Made by a program: the position numbers and the translations under genes. The notes under the pieces are model-generated. The model saw only the letters and a list, made by a program, of their open reading frames with translations. It did no database searches and had not been told where the DNA came from. A stretch of DNA of 35,704 nt, taken from assembly GCF_020075705.1 (NCBI RefSeq), contig NZ_JAIQUM010000056.1:1-35704 (forward strand). Reading direction: 5' to 3'. This document shows, piece by piece, positions 1-7,724 of the stretch; within the stretch, counting starts at the first letter, position 1, and every line of letters starts with the position of its first letter. The stretch is from Metabacillus rhizolycopersici (lineage in GTDB: Bacteria > Bacillota > Bacilli > Bacillales > Bacillaceae).

Positions 1-1
1 A

Positions 2-415
2 AACAAAAAACCGATTCTTTTTATCGATTACTTAACACTCATCCGTTCTGGTGAACTTTACGGAGGAAATTCCCATTTACAAGTTACGGAAATATCCAAA
101 TCTCTCAAAACGATGGCGAAGGATTTTCATTGCCCAGTTATTTGTCTGGCGCAGCTAAATCGATCGGTGGAATCAAGAGCCAATAAACGACCAATGATGT
201 CAGATATTCGAGAATCGGGCAGTGTTGAACAGGACGCCGATGTCATTTTGTTCTTATATCGTGAAGCGTATTATGACAAGGACTCTCAGGATCGGTCCCT
301 TGAAATCATTGTTTCGAAAAACCGAAATGGTCCAGTTGGAACCATCACAGTGAATTACAACGAGTATACAGGAAAGATTGAGGAGCAAAAGGAACAGAGA
401 ATGACCCTTGAATAA
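2..415 (+). CDS. dnaB: DnaB-family replicative DNA helicase, C-terminal part (cut by window start)
   Basis: The frame is open from the first bases, so the gene begins outside the window and only about the last 137 residues are seen. They start at a Walker B segment (PILFIDYLTLI) and contain the DnaB C-terminal RecA-fold signatures CLAQLNRSVESR, SDIRESGSVEQDADVI and IIVSKNRNGPVG. DnaB is the hexameric 5'-3' fork helicase. This could be the main replicative helicase or an accessory copy carried by an integrated element; the upstream sequence needed to decide is missing. The first ATG inside the window (113) is internal to the RecA domain and is not the start. Confidence 0.93.
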   Translation, partial: NKKPILFIDYLTLIRSGELYGGNSHLQVTEISKSLKTMAKDFHCPVICLAQLNRSVESRANKRPMMSDIRESGSVEQDADVILFLYREAYYDKDSQDRSLEIIVSKNRNGPVGTITVNYNEYTGKIEEQKEQRMTLE

Positions 416-468
416 CCGAAAGAACGAAGACCAAAGGTGAAAAAATTCTCATATCGAGGTGTTATCAC

Positions 469-900
469 GTGTTTGTGAAAGATCTTTACCTGGATTCTAT
501 ACGTTTTGAAGAATCATCATTGGCCCATTATATCCACCATTTACTAGAAGAGGGGAGAATTTCATTGGATGATAATATATCTGAAATAGACTTTGATCAA
601 GCAGATCATCAGAAAGTAGCGGAATTGATTGAAAACAATGTGTTAGGTTTTCATAAGGTTGGTATCTACTCACTGAAGATGAACCAGAGTGATTTTGTGT
701 TTATTTTTGCTGAGAGCGGGCAAAAGGCAATCCAATTCTATACTGAAACATTTCGTCATGTCCCATTGAATTGTCACGAATATTCGCTGGGCTTCGAGCT
801 TGTAAGAGGGAATGGGGTGATTTCGTTTCGGGACATGAGGAAGGAGTTTATGAGTTTTCCGGCTATAGCGGGGTATTTTAAGAAGTTGGGGTGGAAATGA
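469..900 (+). CDS. Hypothetical protein, 143 aa
   Basis: A GTG start preceded by a weak AGGTG-type ribosome site, 53 bases after the dnaB-like gene and in the same direction, so probably co-transcribed with it. The protein is acidic in its first half and has no signal peptide or membrane segment. I recognise no domain. Alternating hydrophobic residues (VGIYSL, DFVFIF, ISFRDM) suggest a compact mixed alpha/beta protein. No catalytic motif is visible. That it is a real gene is supported by position and length; function is unknown. Confidence 0.6.
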   Translation: MFVKDLYLDSIRFEESSLAHYIHHLLEEGRISLDDNISEIDFDQADHQKVAELIENNVLGFHKVGIYSLKMNQSDFVFIFAESGQKAIQFYTETFRHVPLNCHEYSLGFELVRGNGVISFRDMRKEFMSFPAIAGYFKKLGWK

Positions 901-1287
901 GAGTAAGGGAACAGTATTTTTTCTGCATCGCTTTACTGAACGATGTTACAATAATAAACGAAATGACCACTATGTGAAAATGTTTTAACGTACTGTGGAC
1001 AGTATTTTAATTCCTAGTAACTGGAATTTATTTATAACTTTGTGGTTAGGGATAAACCAGCGTAAATTGTACTATTAAGAATTAATAAGAATGATAAAGG
1101 TATGCTACAATGGCAGCAACATTTAAAGGTTACTATGCTTTTTAGAGTACATAAGAATAAAGAAATAGCAGTCCTTTCCTAGATAGGAACTGACGTTTGT
1201 AAGTAGTTATGTAGTTTAGTCGCGTAAGTATGGGATACGTTTCAAAAATTAATCCCGGTTCGTAGCGTTCTGGAAAAAAAAGCAACT
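901..1287. other. Intergenic stretch without a supported gene
   Basis: AT-rich and full of stops on both strands. I found no convincing ribosome site with an open frame, no RNA gene and no clear terminator. It lies between the dnaB-linked gene and a degraded gene, so it is probably remnant sequence. Confidence 0.5.
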
Positions 1288-1673
1288 GAACATAATAATG
1301 CTATGTTATTGATTAAGAGAATCCAAGAAGGAATAGATCCTTTTGACATCGAACTTTTCTCGAAAACTTATTGAGCCATTATAATAAAAAAGTAAAAATG
1401 GTTAAAAACAAATGATTATAAACGGATGTTTTATATTTATGATCAAGATCAATTAATAACAGAAGGACATATTGGATATTTTACTTGTGATCCACACGAA
1501 TCAATTGGAATATTTATAAACACTTACGGCTATATCTTTCATCGAATTCGTTTTAGTTTCCATAGTGATGATCAAACTATTGAATAATTATTAAATTAAT
1601 TGAGTTGTGGTTAGAAGGATTAGAAAACACCGAAGAGGAAATTAAAAATATTCTACCAGAACCTGTAAAGTAG
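1288..1673 (+). pseudogene. Degraded small gene of unknown family
   Basis: Three protein-like pieces lie in order. The first reads HNNAMLLIKRIQEGIDPFDIE and ends at TGA near 1372. The second begins at ATG 1426, reads MFYIYDQDQLITEGHIG and ends at TAA 1585-1587. The third, in another frame from about 1599, reads ELWLEGLENTEEEIKNILPE and ends at TAG 1671-1673. The coding-like amino-acid use and the terminator directly after the last stop suggest one former gene with stops and a frameshift. I do not recognise the family. Alternatively the middle part is an independent 53-residue gene. Confidence 0.45.
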
Positions 1674-1687
1674 GAATAGTACTTAAA

Positions 1688-1720
1688 CCCTCTCCACAAT
1701 AAAGGAGAGGGTCATTTTTT
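1688..1720. terminator. Rho-independent terminator, probably bidirectional
   Basis: CCCTCTCC (1688-1695) and GGAGAGGG (1704-1711) form an 8-bp stem with an 8-base loop, followed on the plus strand by TCATTTTTT. It lies between the convergent degraded gene (plus) and the 130-residue gene (minus), and can serve both. Confidence 0.8.
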
Positions 1721-2111
1721 AATCTTCTTCAGGTACTACGATCCTTTGACTCTTAACATTTTTCCTAAATTCCTTATAGTCATTTTCATAATAGCTTTTA
1801 GAAACTTCTTTACCATGATCAATAACACTTTTAACTGCTCTCTTTGCCCATCCTTTTGAAAGATCATCGTTTCCAGCTTTGTAATGAAAATCAGTTATAA
1901 GTTTTTCACTAACTACACATAACATTTTTACAGGTCTGCCGTAATTATCAACTATGTCATCGAAATGATGGTTATTGGGATAAGTTATGTATTTTATAAA
2001 TCCATTATTATTTACTAAAATATGTAGTTTTGATGTGTCATTTATCAATATAGCTTTGACTACTCCATTGATAAATTCTTCTTCTCCTGTGGATGTGTAT
2101 GTTTTCTGCAT
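1719..2111 (-). CDS. Hypothetical protein, 130 aa
   Basis: Starts at ATG with AGGAGG about 8 bases upstream on the minus strand, so the start is well supported. The first 65 residues look like a small beta-rich fold (VVKAILINDTSKLHILVNNN). The last 50 are charged and helical, rich in Lys and Glu (DYKEFRKNVKSQ). No signal peptide, membrane segment or known motif is seen. It stands alone between a terminator and a gene-poor region. Function unknown. Confidence 0.65.
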   Translation of the reverse strand: MQKTYTSTGEEEFINGVVKAILINDTSKLHILVNNNGFIKYITYPNNHHFDDIVDNYGRPVKMLCVVSEKLITDFHYKAGNDDLSKGWAKRAVKSVIDHGKEVSKSYYENDYKEFRKNVKSQRIVVPEED

Positions 2112-2668
2112 AATAAAAACCTCCTATGTGTTTTCTAAGACTATTGAATCATATGAGGGTTGAGTTATTATTGAGTTTTTGTAAATATTGTGTAATTTTA
2201 TAAATTGTATTCAGACTTACAACGTCCTTATGTAATCTCTCCTTTAAACCCTATGTATTAATCTGAATATACTTCACTACATTAGAAATTAAAGAATTCA
2301 AGCTAATTGTCATTTTAATCAAATTGAAATGAGAACTATAGTGAAATTATTAAAGTCTTTCTGAAACAAGTAGTGGAGGAGGGAGATGTTGACCTTTTTG
2401 TATCATTTGAGTACACCCTATTGGAACAATTAAGAACCAGATTTAGGAAACGGTATGTTAATAGCTAGCAGTGTCCCAAATACATATCCAAAAATAAATA
2501 GTATAATTTAGATATAATCAATAAACAAGCCATTTAGATTATGGTATCACTTGAAATCAATAAATAACGACTGTACCATTTTAGGTTATATATCATGGAA
2601 CATTTTGCCAAAGTAATCAAATGAAAAACGATAATACCCTATTAAAAATGTTACACTCCTTATAAACT
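2112..2668. other. Intergenic stretch with a short coding relic
   Basis: Mostly AT-rich sequence with stops in all frames. Around 2373-2469 a short open stretch reads VEEGDVDLFVSFEYTLLEQL then RTRFRKRYVNS and a stop, with no proper start. It looks like the tail of a lost gene. Nothing else can be supported. Confidence 0.4.
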
Positions 2669-2709
2669 AAACAACCAGTCATTGGTGAAATACCGACAAC
2701 TGGTTGTTT
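2669..2709 (-). terminator. Hairpin terminator downstream of the dndB-like gene
   Basis: AAACAACCAGT (2669-2679) is exactly complementary to ACTGGTTGTTT (2699-2709), an 11-bp stem extended by an inner GGT/ACC pair. It lies 47 bases after the stop of the minus-strand dndB-like gene. The T tract on the minus strand is poor, so its strength is uncertain. Confidence 0.6.
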
Positions 2710-2755
2710 GTCTCACCTGGAGGGGACAGTCCCAACATGTACGCATTTTTATTTT

Positions 2756-4024
2756 TTAACGAGCTGCCATTTGTCCGTCGACATACTCCATAATTTTATC
2801 AACACCTGCTTTTAATGCGGTACGTGTATTGGAAACTGTCCCTTTATCATTCAACACGCTACCAACAAAGAATGGATTTGGTTGCCCATTATTCACACGC
2901 TTCCAATCTAAAGTGGCTAACAGTTGGACGACCTGTAGCAAATCATACCCTTTTTGCTTCGCTTCATACGCCACATGTGCAATTAAGTACAATCCAGCGC
3001 CGGATAAAGAAATATATTCCTTTTTAAAATCTGGAATATTCTCTAAATTTCCTTGTACTAATTGATACGGTAAAACAACGTCAAATACTGCCTCTAAATA
3101 AACACGACATTCATGGAGCATATTTCGATACGCTTCATTATTATCTCCAAATTTCTTCGCAAAAATATTATGATTCGTACTATTCACGGTCATAAAGCCA
3201 ACCATATTTTTCAAAATATTAAACGATAGAATGTTTTTAGAATTCGTGCTTACGCTATCTAATGGTTCAAACCCAATATATTTTCGATCATCACGCTCAT
3301 TTAATTGTTTAATAAGAAATCTTGTATTTTCAAATCCGATCAATTCTTTTACTGCGTTTGATAGTAAATCATCTACCATTAAGAAGCTTTTAACAGATGG
3401 TTGTACCGGTAATGAACTATTGAGCAACACGAATATTTTTTTGCGTTCCATTTCAAAGCGCTCTACAAAAATTGAAATACCAATGTTCATATGAGCTAAA
3501 TCAATATATCCCTCTTGAATTAGCTCTTTAATTGCTTGAACACGATGGTTTCCGTCCCCAATCGTAATAATCGCCTTTGAATGCCGTGTTTTTTCAAAAT
3601 AATCAATCGGAATTAATACTTCGACACAAATTGAACCGCCCACTCTTTCTAAAATGGAGATTAATGAATCTTGTAATTGCACTTCTGAAATTTGTTCTCC
3701 GCAAATTTCATTCAATTCATCCCAAGTTGGTCGTAACGGTTTAATTTTAAACGCCTTTTCTGTCAACAATGTCACATTCGGTAAAATAAAATTATGCTTA
3801 TTTTCTAAAATATACTCTTTAATCGCCTGAACATGCCCTTTTTTTCTAAAACGATTTTCAATATCTGATAGGTAGTTTACGGAAATATTTCCGTCCTCTA
3901 ACTCTTCTCTTGCTTCAGTAGGTTGAATATAACTCGCTACCATATCAAATGGCATCGATAAATTATAGACAACGCGATCCCCTTGTGCATATACAGTACT
4001 AATTAATGATAAATATTCTGTCAT
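2756..4024 (-). CDS. dndB: DndB-like DGQHR-domain protein, stand-alone
   Basis: A 422-residue protein with the DGQHR-type signature as GDGNHR (D157, H160, R161), followed by a helical middle and a conserved-looking tail (LATLDWKRVNNGQPNPFFVG). In phosphorothioate modification systems DndB is the accessory, negatively regulating member of dndBCDE: it influences modification level and represses dnd transcription. None of dndA, C, D, E or dndFGH is visible in this window, so here it is an orphan. ATG start with a GAGGTGA-like ribosome site (TCACCTTC on the plus strand at 4029). Two exact 16-bp direct repeats lie 55-109 bases upstream and could be operators. It could alternatively belong to a free-standing DGQHR family doing something other than sulfur modification. 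Confidence 0.75.
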   Translation of the reverse strand: MTEYLSLISTVYAQGDRVVYNLSMPFDMVASYIQPTEAREELEDGNISVNYLSDIENRFRKKGHVQAIKEYILENKHNFILPNVTLLTEKAFKIKPLRPTWDELNEICGEQISEVQLQDSLISILERVGGSICVEVLIPIDYFEKTRHSKAIITIGDGNHRVQAIKELIQEGYIDLAHMNIGISIFVERFEMERKKIFVLLNSSLPVQPSVKSFLMVDDLLSNAVKELIGFENTRFLIKQLNERDDRKYIGFEPLDSVSTNSKNILSFNILKNMVGFMTVNSTNHNIFAKKFGDNNEAYRNMLHECRVYLEAVFDVVLPYQLVQGNLENIPDFKKEYISLSGAGLYLIAHVAYEAKQKGYDLLQVVQLLATLDWKRVNNGQPNPFFVGSVLNDKGTVSNTRTALKAGVDKIMEYVDGQMAAR

Positions 4025-4078
4025 AAACTCACCTTCATTTCTGAACTATTATTACCATCTTACACAGAACTCTAGATA

Positions 4079-4133
4079 TAAACAACGATTTTTTATAGAT
4101 ATTATTAATTTTTTATGTAAACAACGATTTTTT
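4079..4133 (-). promoter_or_regulatory. Direct repeats upstream of dndB-like gene, possible operators
   Basis: TAAACAACGATTTTTT occurs exactly at 4079-4094 and again at 4118-4133, a 39-bp period. A third core in inverted orientation, AATCGTT, is at 4200-4206. The repeats lie just upstream of the dndB-like gene on its promoter side. DndB proteins are known DNA-binding repressors, so autoregulation is a reasonable inference, but no binding evidence exists here. Confidence 0.4.
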
Positions 4134-4279
4134 TTCAAAAAAAACGTATTCTTGAAAGAATGGGTACTAATATTAACTTTAGTATTAGTACTTATAAAGA
4201 ATCGTTTTAAGTTGATATATGCCATGTGTTGCTCTACATTTAAATTTTTTGGAGTATGATTGTCAAAAGTATTTCTAAA

Positions 4280-4329
4280 CATTCAAAAAGCATCCAATCA
4301 GCATTAGCTGATTGGATGCTTTTTGAATG
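4280..4329. terminator. Perfect 23-bp palindrome, bidirectional terminator
   Basis: CATTCAAAAAGCATCCAATCAGC at 4280-4302 is perfectly repeated in inverse at 4307-4329 around the loop ATTA. The stem carries an A tract on one side and a T tract on the other, the classic form of a bidirectional rho-independent terminator. No gene in view clearly ends here on either strand, so the gene it once served may be lost. Confidence 0.75.
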
Positions 4330-4815
4330 ATAATAACTATTTTGCACAAACCCAGTACATCCCTTGTGTTGACACATACACTCCACACATGCGGTATGAA
4401 TAGATAATTAACAAGGCTTAGGACTTGTGGCAAGTCTATTTTATTTTTCAAGAAAGGTTAAATAGGTTTTAAATCAAACTAATTGAATTTAAACAAGGCT
4501 GAAGAACATGATAAACATGACTGCAGCTTTCGCAATTTTTTTAATACTAAATTGATCACCGTTCTCTCTAAAGAGAAGTATCACTAAAAATAATACTATT
4601 ACAATGTTTGATAAGGAGGGGAACTTAGTTGTGAAAATTTATGAAAAGTATCGAAATTGGTAGAATGTCTTGTGGGAAAAGTTTACTCTAAATCTAGATC
4701 AGATTAAAGTATATTTTCAAATTATTTATATACTTGCAATTCAAAATACTATGTTCAAATAGTTAAAATTTGTTAAGGATATTAGGTGCTAAGTTTAGAA
4801 AGGGTGTAGAGAAGA
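4330..4815. other. Intergenic stretch, no supported gene
   Basis: AT-rich, stops in all frames. A run near 4612-4635 has an AAGGAGGGG-like ribosome site followed by GTG (ttgtgaaaatttatg), but the frame closes within a few codons, which suggests a lost start region of a former gene. I see nothing else. Confidence 0.4.
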
Positions 4816-5679
4816 ATGGTGAATATTTCATTTATAGTTAAACCTTTAATAGGAAATTTAATGGGTTTTATAAGTGGAACTTTAATAGAAAAGTGGAAGA
4901 TAAAAAGGAAATTTATAAAGATAAAAACTTTCCAAAAAGAGTATGAAGATACATTTGTTGATTTAAATACATTTCAAAAGTTTTTAAATGATGAAAAGAA
5001 TGGTCTTTTGATATTTAACTATGTATTTGGGGCTACTTATAGCTCTGTTACTAAAGTGGCGTTTGTAGAGCAATTATCTAAACTAGCAATCAATGAGGTA
5101 AATCATTATAGAAAATCTGTGCAGCTAAAGGAAATGGAAAATCATCCTATTATAAATCAATATCTTAATGATTTGATTACATATCTTGAGGAGTATAGAG
5201 ATAAAAGTTTTAAATCAAATGAAATGAGTATTTTATCTAATGTTCAAAGTAGCATTGTAGAAAGTAATAATAGTTTACAAGATTATTTCGAAAAAAATTT
5301 ATTAGAGATTCAAGAAAGAGCGTACTTGGAAAAATACACTGATGAACACTTAAAGAAAATACTAGATCGAAACATATTAGATTTAGGAAAAAGGTATATT
5401 TCTGAAGCGAATGTAGAAACGGATTTTAACGCAATATTTAATTCTTTAGTAGGTAATAAGCAAATTTTTCAGCATTTTAGTGAGTTACTAGGTAACTTGC
5501 AAATGAGTATTATGGAATTCAGTAAAGCTTTCAATAAACATAGAGAAGATTTAGGGTACGATGATATAAATTTTATTGAAAAGGTTTTAAATTATATAAA
5601 AGAGATTGACTGTGAAGATAAAGAATTCTATTTAAATAGTAGTTTGAAATGTCTTTCTGAAGAGATTAATACAATTTAA
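4816..5679 (+). CDS. Protein resembling the N-terminal part of a STAND-type NTPase; ATPase domain absent
   Basis: 287 residues. The N-terminal third begins with a hydrophobic IVKPLIGNLMGFISGTLIEK stretch, then a YEDTFVDLNTFQKFL segment of the kind found at the front of large NACHT/AVAST-like proteins. Around residues 190-215 comes LGKRYISEANVETDFNAIF, resembling the conserved RYxPExNV patch that in such proteins comes shortly before the P-loop. After it there is only a helical tail and a stop: no Walker A or B motif is present. A terminator follows directly. It may be a truncated defence gene or a naturally short form. The family link is pattern recognition on my part. Codon use is strongly AT-rich, like the neighbouring accessory genes. 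Confidence 0.6.
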   Translation: MVNISFIVKPLIGNLMGFISGTLIEKWKIKRKFIKIKTFQKEYEDTFVDLNTFQKFLNDEKNGLLIFNYVFGATYSSVTKVAFVEQLSKLAINEVNHYRKSVQLKEMENHPIINQYLNDLITYLEEYRDKSFKSNEMSILSNVQSSIVESNNSLQDYFEKNLLEIQERAYLEKYTDEHLKKILDRNILDLGKRYISEANVETDFNAIFNSLVGNKQIFQHFSELLGNLQMSIMEFSKAFNKHREDLGYDDINFIEKVLNYIKEIDCEDKEFYLNSSLKCLSEEINTI

Positions 5680-5693
5680 TACGATTTGTCTAG

Positions 5694-5716
5694 AGTCGCC
5701 AATCGGTGACTTTTTT
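5694..5716 (+). terminator. Rho-independent terminator
   Basis: AGTCGCC (5694-5700) and GGTGACT (5705-5711) pair with one G-T, loop AATC, then a T run to 5716. It ends the 287-residue gene. Confidence 0.75.
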
Positions 5717-5789
5717 ATGTCTAAGCTACTTGACATCTCCTTCTTAAAAGCTTTTGATGTAATTACCACTAGTTAAGGAGGACCACAAT

Positions 5790-6038
5790 ATGCAAGAAAA
5801 ACACCATCACATTTTAAGTGTGGTTGATTTTAAAATAACTGAACATAAAACTACTTTTGTGAAAGTAGCTGGCTATGATGCAGTTTTAGAGAAGGAATTT
5901 GAAGGAGAAGTTAAATTCCTGAACGGTATACCATATGGAGATCTGATTCATTATCAAAGGTCATCTCTGTCTTCTGAATGCAGGCAATTTGTTCAGGAGA
6001 ATTTGTTAAATAAGTATAACGAAGGCAAGTTTGAATAA
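5790..6038 (+). CDS. Hypothetical protein, 82 aa
   Basis: ATG preceded by AAGGAGG at ideal distance, so translation is likely. The protein begins MQEKHHHILSVVDFKITEHK and has beta-strand-like alternation in its first half and a charged helical tail. No signal peptide, membrane span or known motif. It is monocistronic, with terminators on both sides. Function unknown. Confidence 0.6.
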   Translation: MQEKHHHILSVVDFKITEHKTTFVKVAGYDAVLEKEFEGEVKFLNGIPYGDLIHYQRSSLSSECRQFVQENLLNKYNEGKFE

Positions 6039-6060
6039 AAGTTAGACAAAGATATGCTAC

Positions 6061-6092
6061 AAAAAGAGTCCATTCGGGGCTCTTTTTATTTT
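6061..6092 (+). terminator. Rho-independent terminator
   Basis: AAAAAGAG (6061-6068) and CTCTTTTT (6080-6087) form the stem, extended by inner CC/GG pairs, followed by ATTTTG. It ends the 82-residue gene. Confidence 0.8.
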
Positions 6093-6123
6093 GTCGTTTT
6101 TGATTTTAATATGACATAAAACT

Positions 6124-6144
6124 AAGACCACGAAGGTCTTTTTT
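6124..6144 (+). terminator. Second hairpin with T tract
   Basis: AAGACC (6124-6129) pairs with GGTCTT (6135-6140), loop ACGAA, then TTTTG. It is a tandem back-up terminator, or a remnant of a lost neighbouring gene. Confidence 0.65.
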
Positions 6145-6244
6145 GTTTTTACCGAAATTATTTAAAATAGGTTATGAAGATGTATAAAATATCCTCTGAA
6201 TGTCTATCTATGTTAATAGACCACTAGAAAGGATGAATATATTA

Positions 6245-6442
6245 ATGACTAATAATGTGAATATTAAATTTAAAAGTGGAAATGAATTTCATATTAATGC
6301 GCCGAAGGGGTTTGACAACAATGCCTTTTTGAATTTAGTTGAAAAAGGCAAAATGATAAATGCCCCATTTGAATTTCCAAGGGTAGATACAGCACAAGCA
6401 AATGAGTCTTTTAGAAACATAGATTCTATTAGCTTTAAATGA
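6245..6442 (+). CDS. Small hypothetical protein, about 65 aa
   Basis: The open frame runs from 6200, but GAAAGG at 6227-6232 favours ATG 6245 (MTNNVNIKFKSGNEFHINAP); ATG 6233 in the same frame is too close to it. The protein is soluble, with an N-terminal strand-rich part. It lies about 110 bases before the broken DUF6236-like gene in the same direction and may have formed an operon with it. Function unknown. Confidence 0.5.
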   Translation: MTNNVNIKFKSGNEFHINAPKGFDNNAFLNLVEKGKMINAPFEFPRVDTAQANESFRNIDSISFK

Positions 6443-6551
6443 GAAGATATTTAATAATTGGACCCAATTCCAACGTAAATGAATAATTAATTTTGTTCCA
6501 GGATAATCTCTTTTTTTGTCGAAGTATAGGTAGAAAAGGGGGGAGTTTTTA

Positions 6552-7061
6552 ATGATGAGAGGATTAGTTTTTTCACCAGAATATGAGGTAGGAAATGACG
6601 GCAGTTTATATATATCTAATTTGGATATAGATCCCATAAAATTAAGATAATATTTACTTTATTGGGATAAAATTGATTTTCCTGATAATAATTTTATTTC
6701 TTTTGGTGAAACGCCAGAAATCGAATATTTAAAAGATGTTGGGGTACTGAAAAGGTCAAATTTTATAGTGCTTTCTTCCAATGGGGGAGATGGTGATCTG
6801 TTTTCGAGAATTCAAGTGGCTGCATTTAAAAATAATAATGAGTTAGAAAAAGGATATTGGTCACTTGCACAACCAAATAGAGAATTGATTTTGAATAAAG
6901 AATCTAGTGAATTAACAAGAAACTTAGAAGTTGAATTATATGAATGTTTACCTATTCCATCACCAGAGGTTTCTTTAGAGGATATCCTACACTTTAAAGA
7001 ACGCAGGAAAGACGAACTGTTAGAATTTAGAAGATTTATGGATAATCTATATTTAAAGTAA
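6552..7061 (+). pseudogene. DUF6236-like gene, interrupted by a stop codon
   Basis: ATG 6552 has a very strong ribosome site (GGGGGGAG, 6 bases before). The frame reads MMRGLVFSPEYEVGNDGSLY and on to DIDPIKLR, then meets TAA at 6648-6650. The same frame stays open afterwards for 136 codons (YLLYWDKIDFPDNN, then LKRSNFIVLSSN, then RRKDELLEFRRFMDNLY) to the stop at 7059-7061. The patterns suggest the DUF6236 family, which is usually longer (about 300 residues), so the C-terminal part also seems lost. An inactive gene with a nonsense mutation and a truncated end is the simplest reading. A downstream in-frame GTG (6768) could start a 97-residue remnant. Confidence 0.6.
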
Positions 7062-7140
7062 TTTAGCCGTTACTATTCAGTATTTGAATATAGATAGCCA
7101 TGAATTAGTAGAAAGTTTACGTAGTTATTTTTAACATAAA

Positions 7141-7640
7141 GAAAAGTCCCTTGTTGGTAGCAAGAGACTCAAAACTTCAACACATAAAACTGAATACAGA
7201 AATCCTTATCAGCTTCTTGTCTATTTTAACATTTTTAAAAAATAGACTCAAGAGGTCTAGTTTCCTCTTGTCTTTTTTAGGACAAGGTAAGGCGAGGTTG
7301 CCCACTAACTTGTTAAATATGGTCAGGGTTCAGCGTTCCCAATGCAAATAAAACGCTCCTTCACTCTGAGTTTAATCTCAGCCTTTTCCTTGTTCATGGT
7401 GAGTGATTGTAGGTGATTGCGACCATTAACAGTGTAGGTGGATTTCTGAGCCTCTATGGAGGCTGGAACACATAACGACAACAAACATTAGGGCAGAAAT
7501 TAAATGAGTTATGTGGTGCTGAAAAGCAATAGCTAAACAAGGTGATACAAGAAACTCAAACTCTGAGCGAACGTTCAGTATGTCAAGTTATTCTCTATTT
7601 TCATTGATAATTGTTTTTTATCTTTGAAAGTAGGGAATAA
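7141..7640. other. Non-coding stretch with several mutually exclusive hairpins
   Basis: About 500 bases without a supported gene, and less AT-rich than the flanks. Plus-strand structures include AGTCcCTTG with CAAGaGACT (about 7146-7170), TCTATTTT with AAAATAGA (7220-7246), CAAGAGG with CCTCTTG (7249-7270) and the overlapping alternative CTTGTC with GACAAG (7267-7285), then GAG/CTC around 7369-7380. Overlapping alternatives resemble attenuators or mobile-element RNA. I could not match it to a known RNA family. Confidence 0.35.
7249..7278 (+). terminator. Hairpin with T tract inside the non-coding region
   Basis: CAAGAGG (7249-7255), loop TCTAGTTT, CCTCTTG (7264-7270), then TCTTTTTT. It looks like a functional terminator or attenuator although no gene is seen immediately upstream on the plus strand. 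Confidence 0.6.
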
Positions 7641-7724
7641 CTATGTCCAATTGCTCTCCTCCTTCGCTCACATTCAGTAATTTGAAGAACCGAAAGTCAA
7701 CCACTAATTATCTACCTATATTTA

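Noticed and set aside
2718..2735. GGGGACAGTCCC and the similar GGGACAGTTC near 32585 as a repeat family
   Set aside because: Two short, imperfect copies. Similar words are common in Bacilli intergenic regions, and nothing here shows function.
4052..4282. 76-codon minus-strand open frame
   Set aside because: It begins at the perfect terminator hairpin, lacks a ribosome site, has unusual low-complexity content and covers the direct repeats upstream of the dndB-like gene.
7151..7351. 66-codon plus-strand open frame
   Set aside because: No ribosome site or plausible start; it runs through hairpins and a terminator, so it looks accidental.
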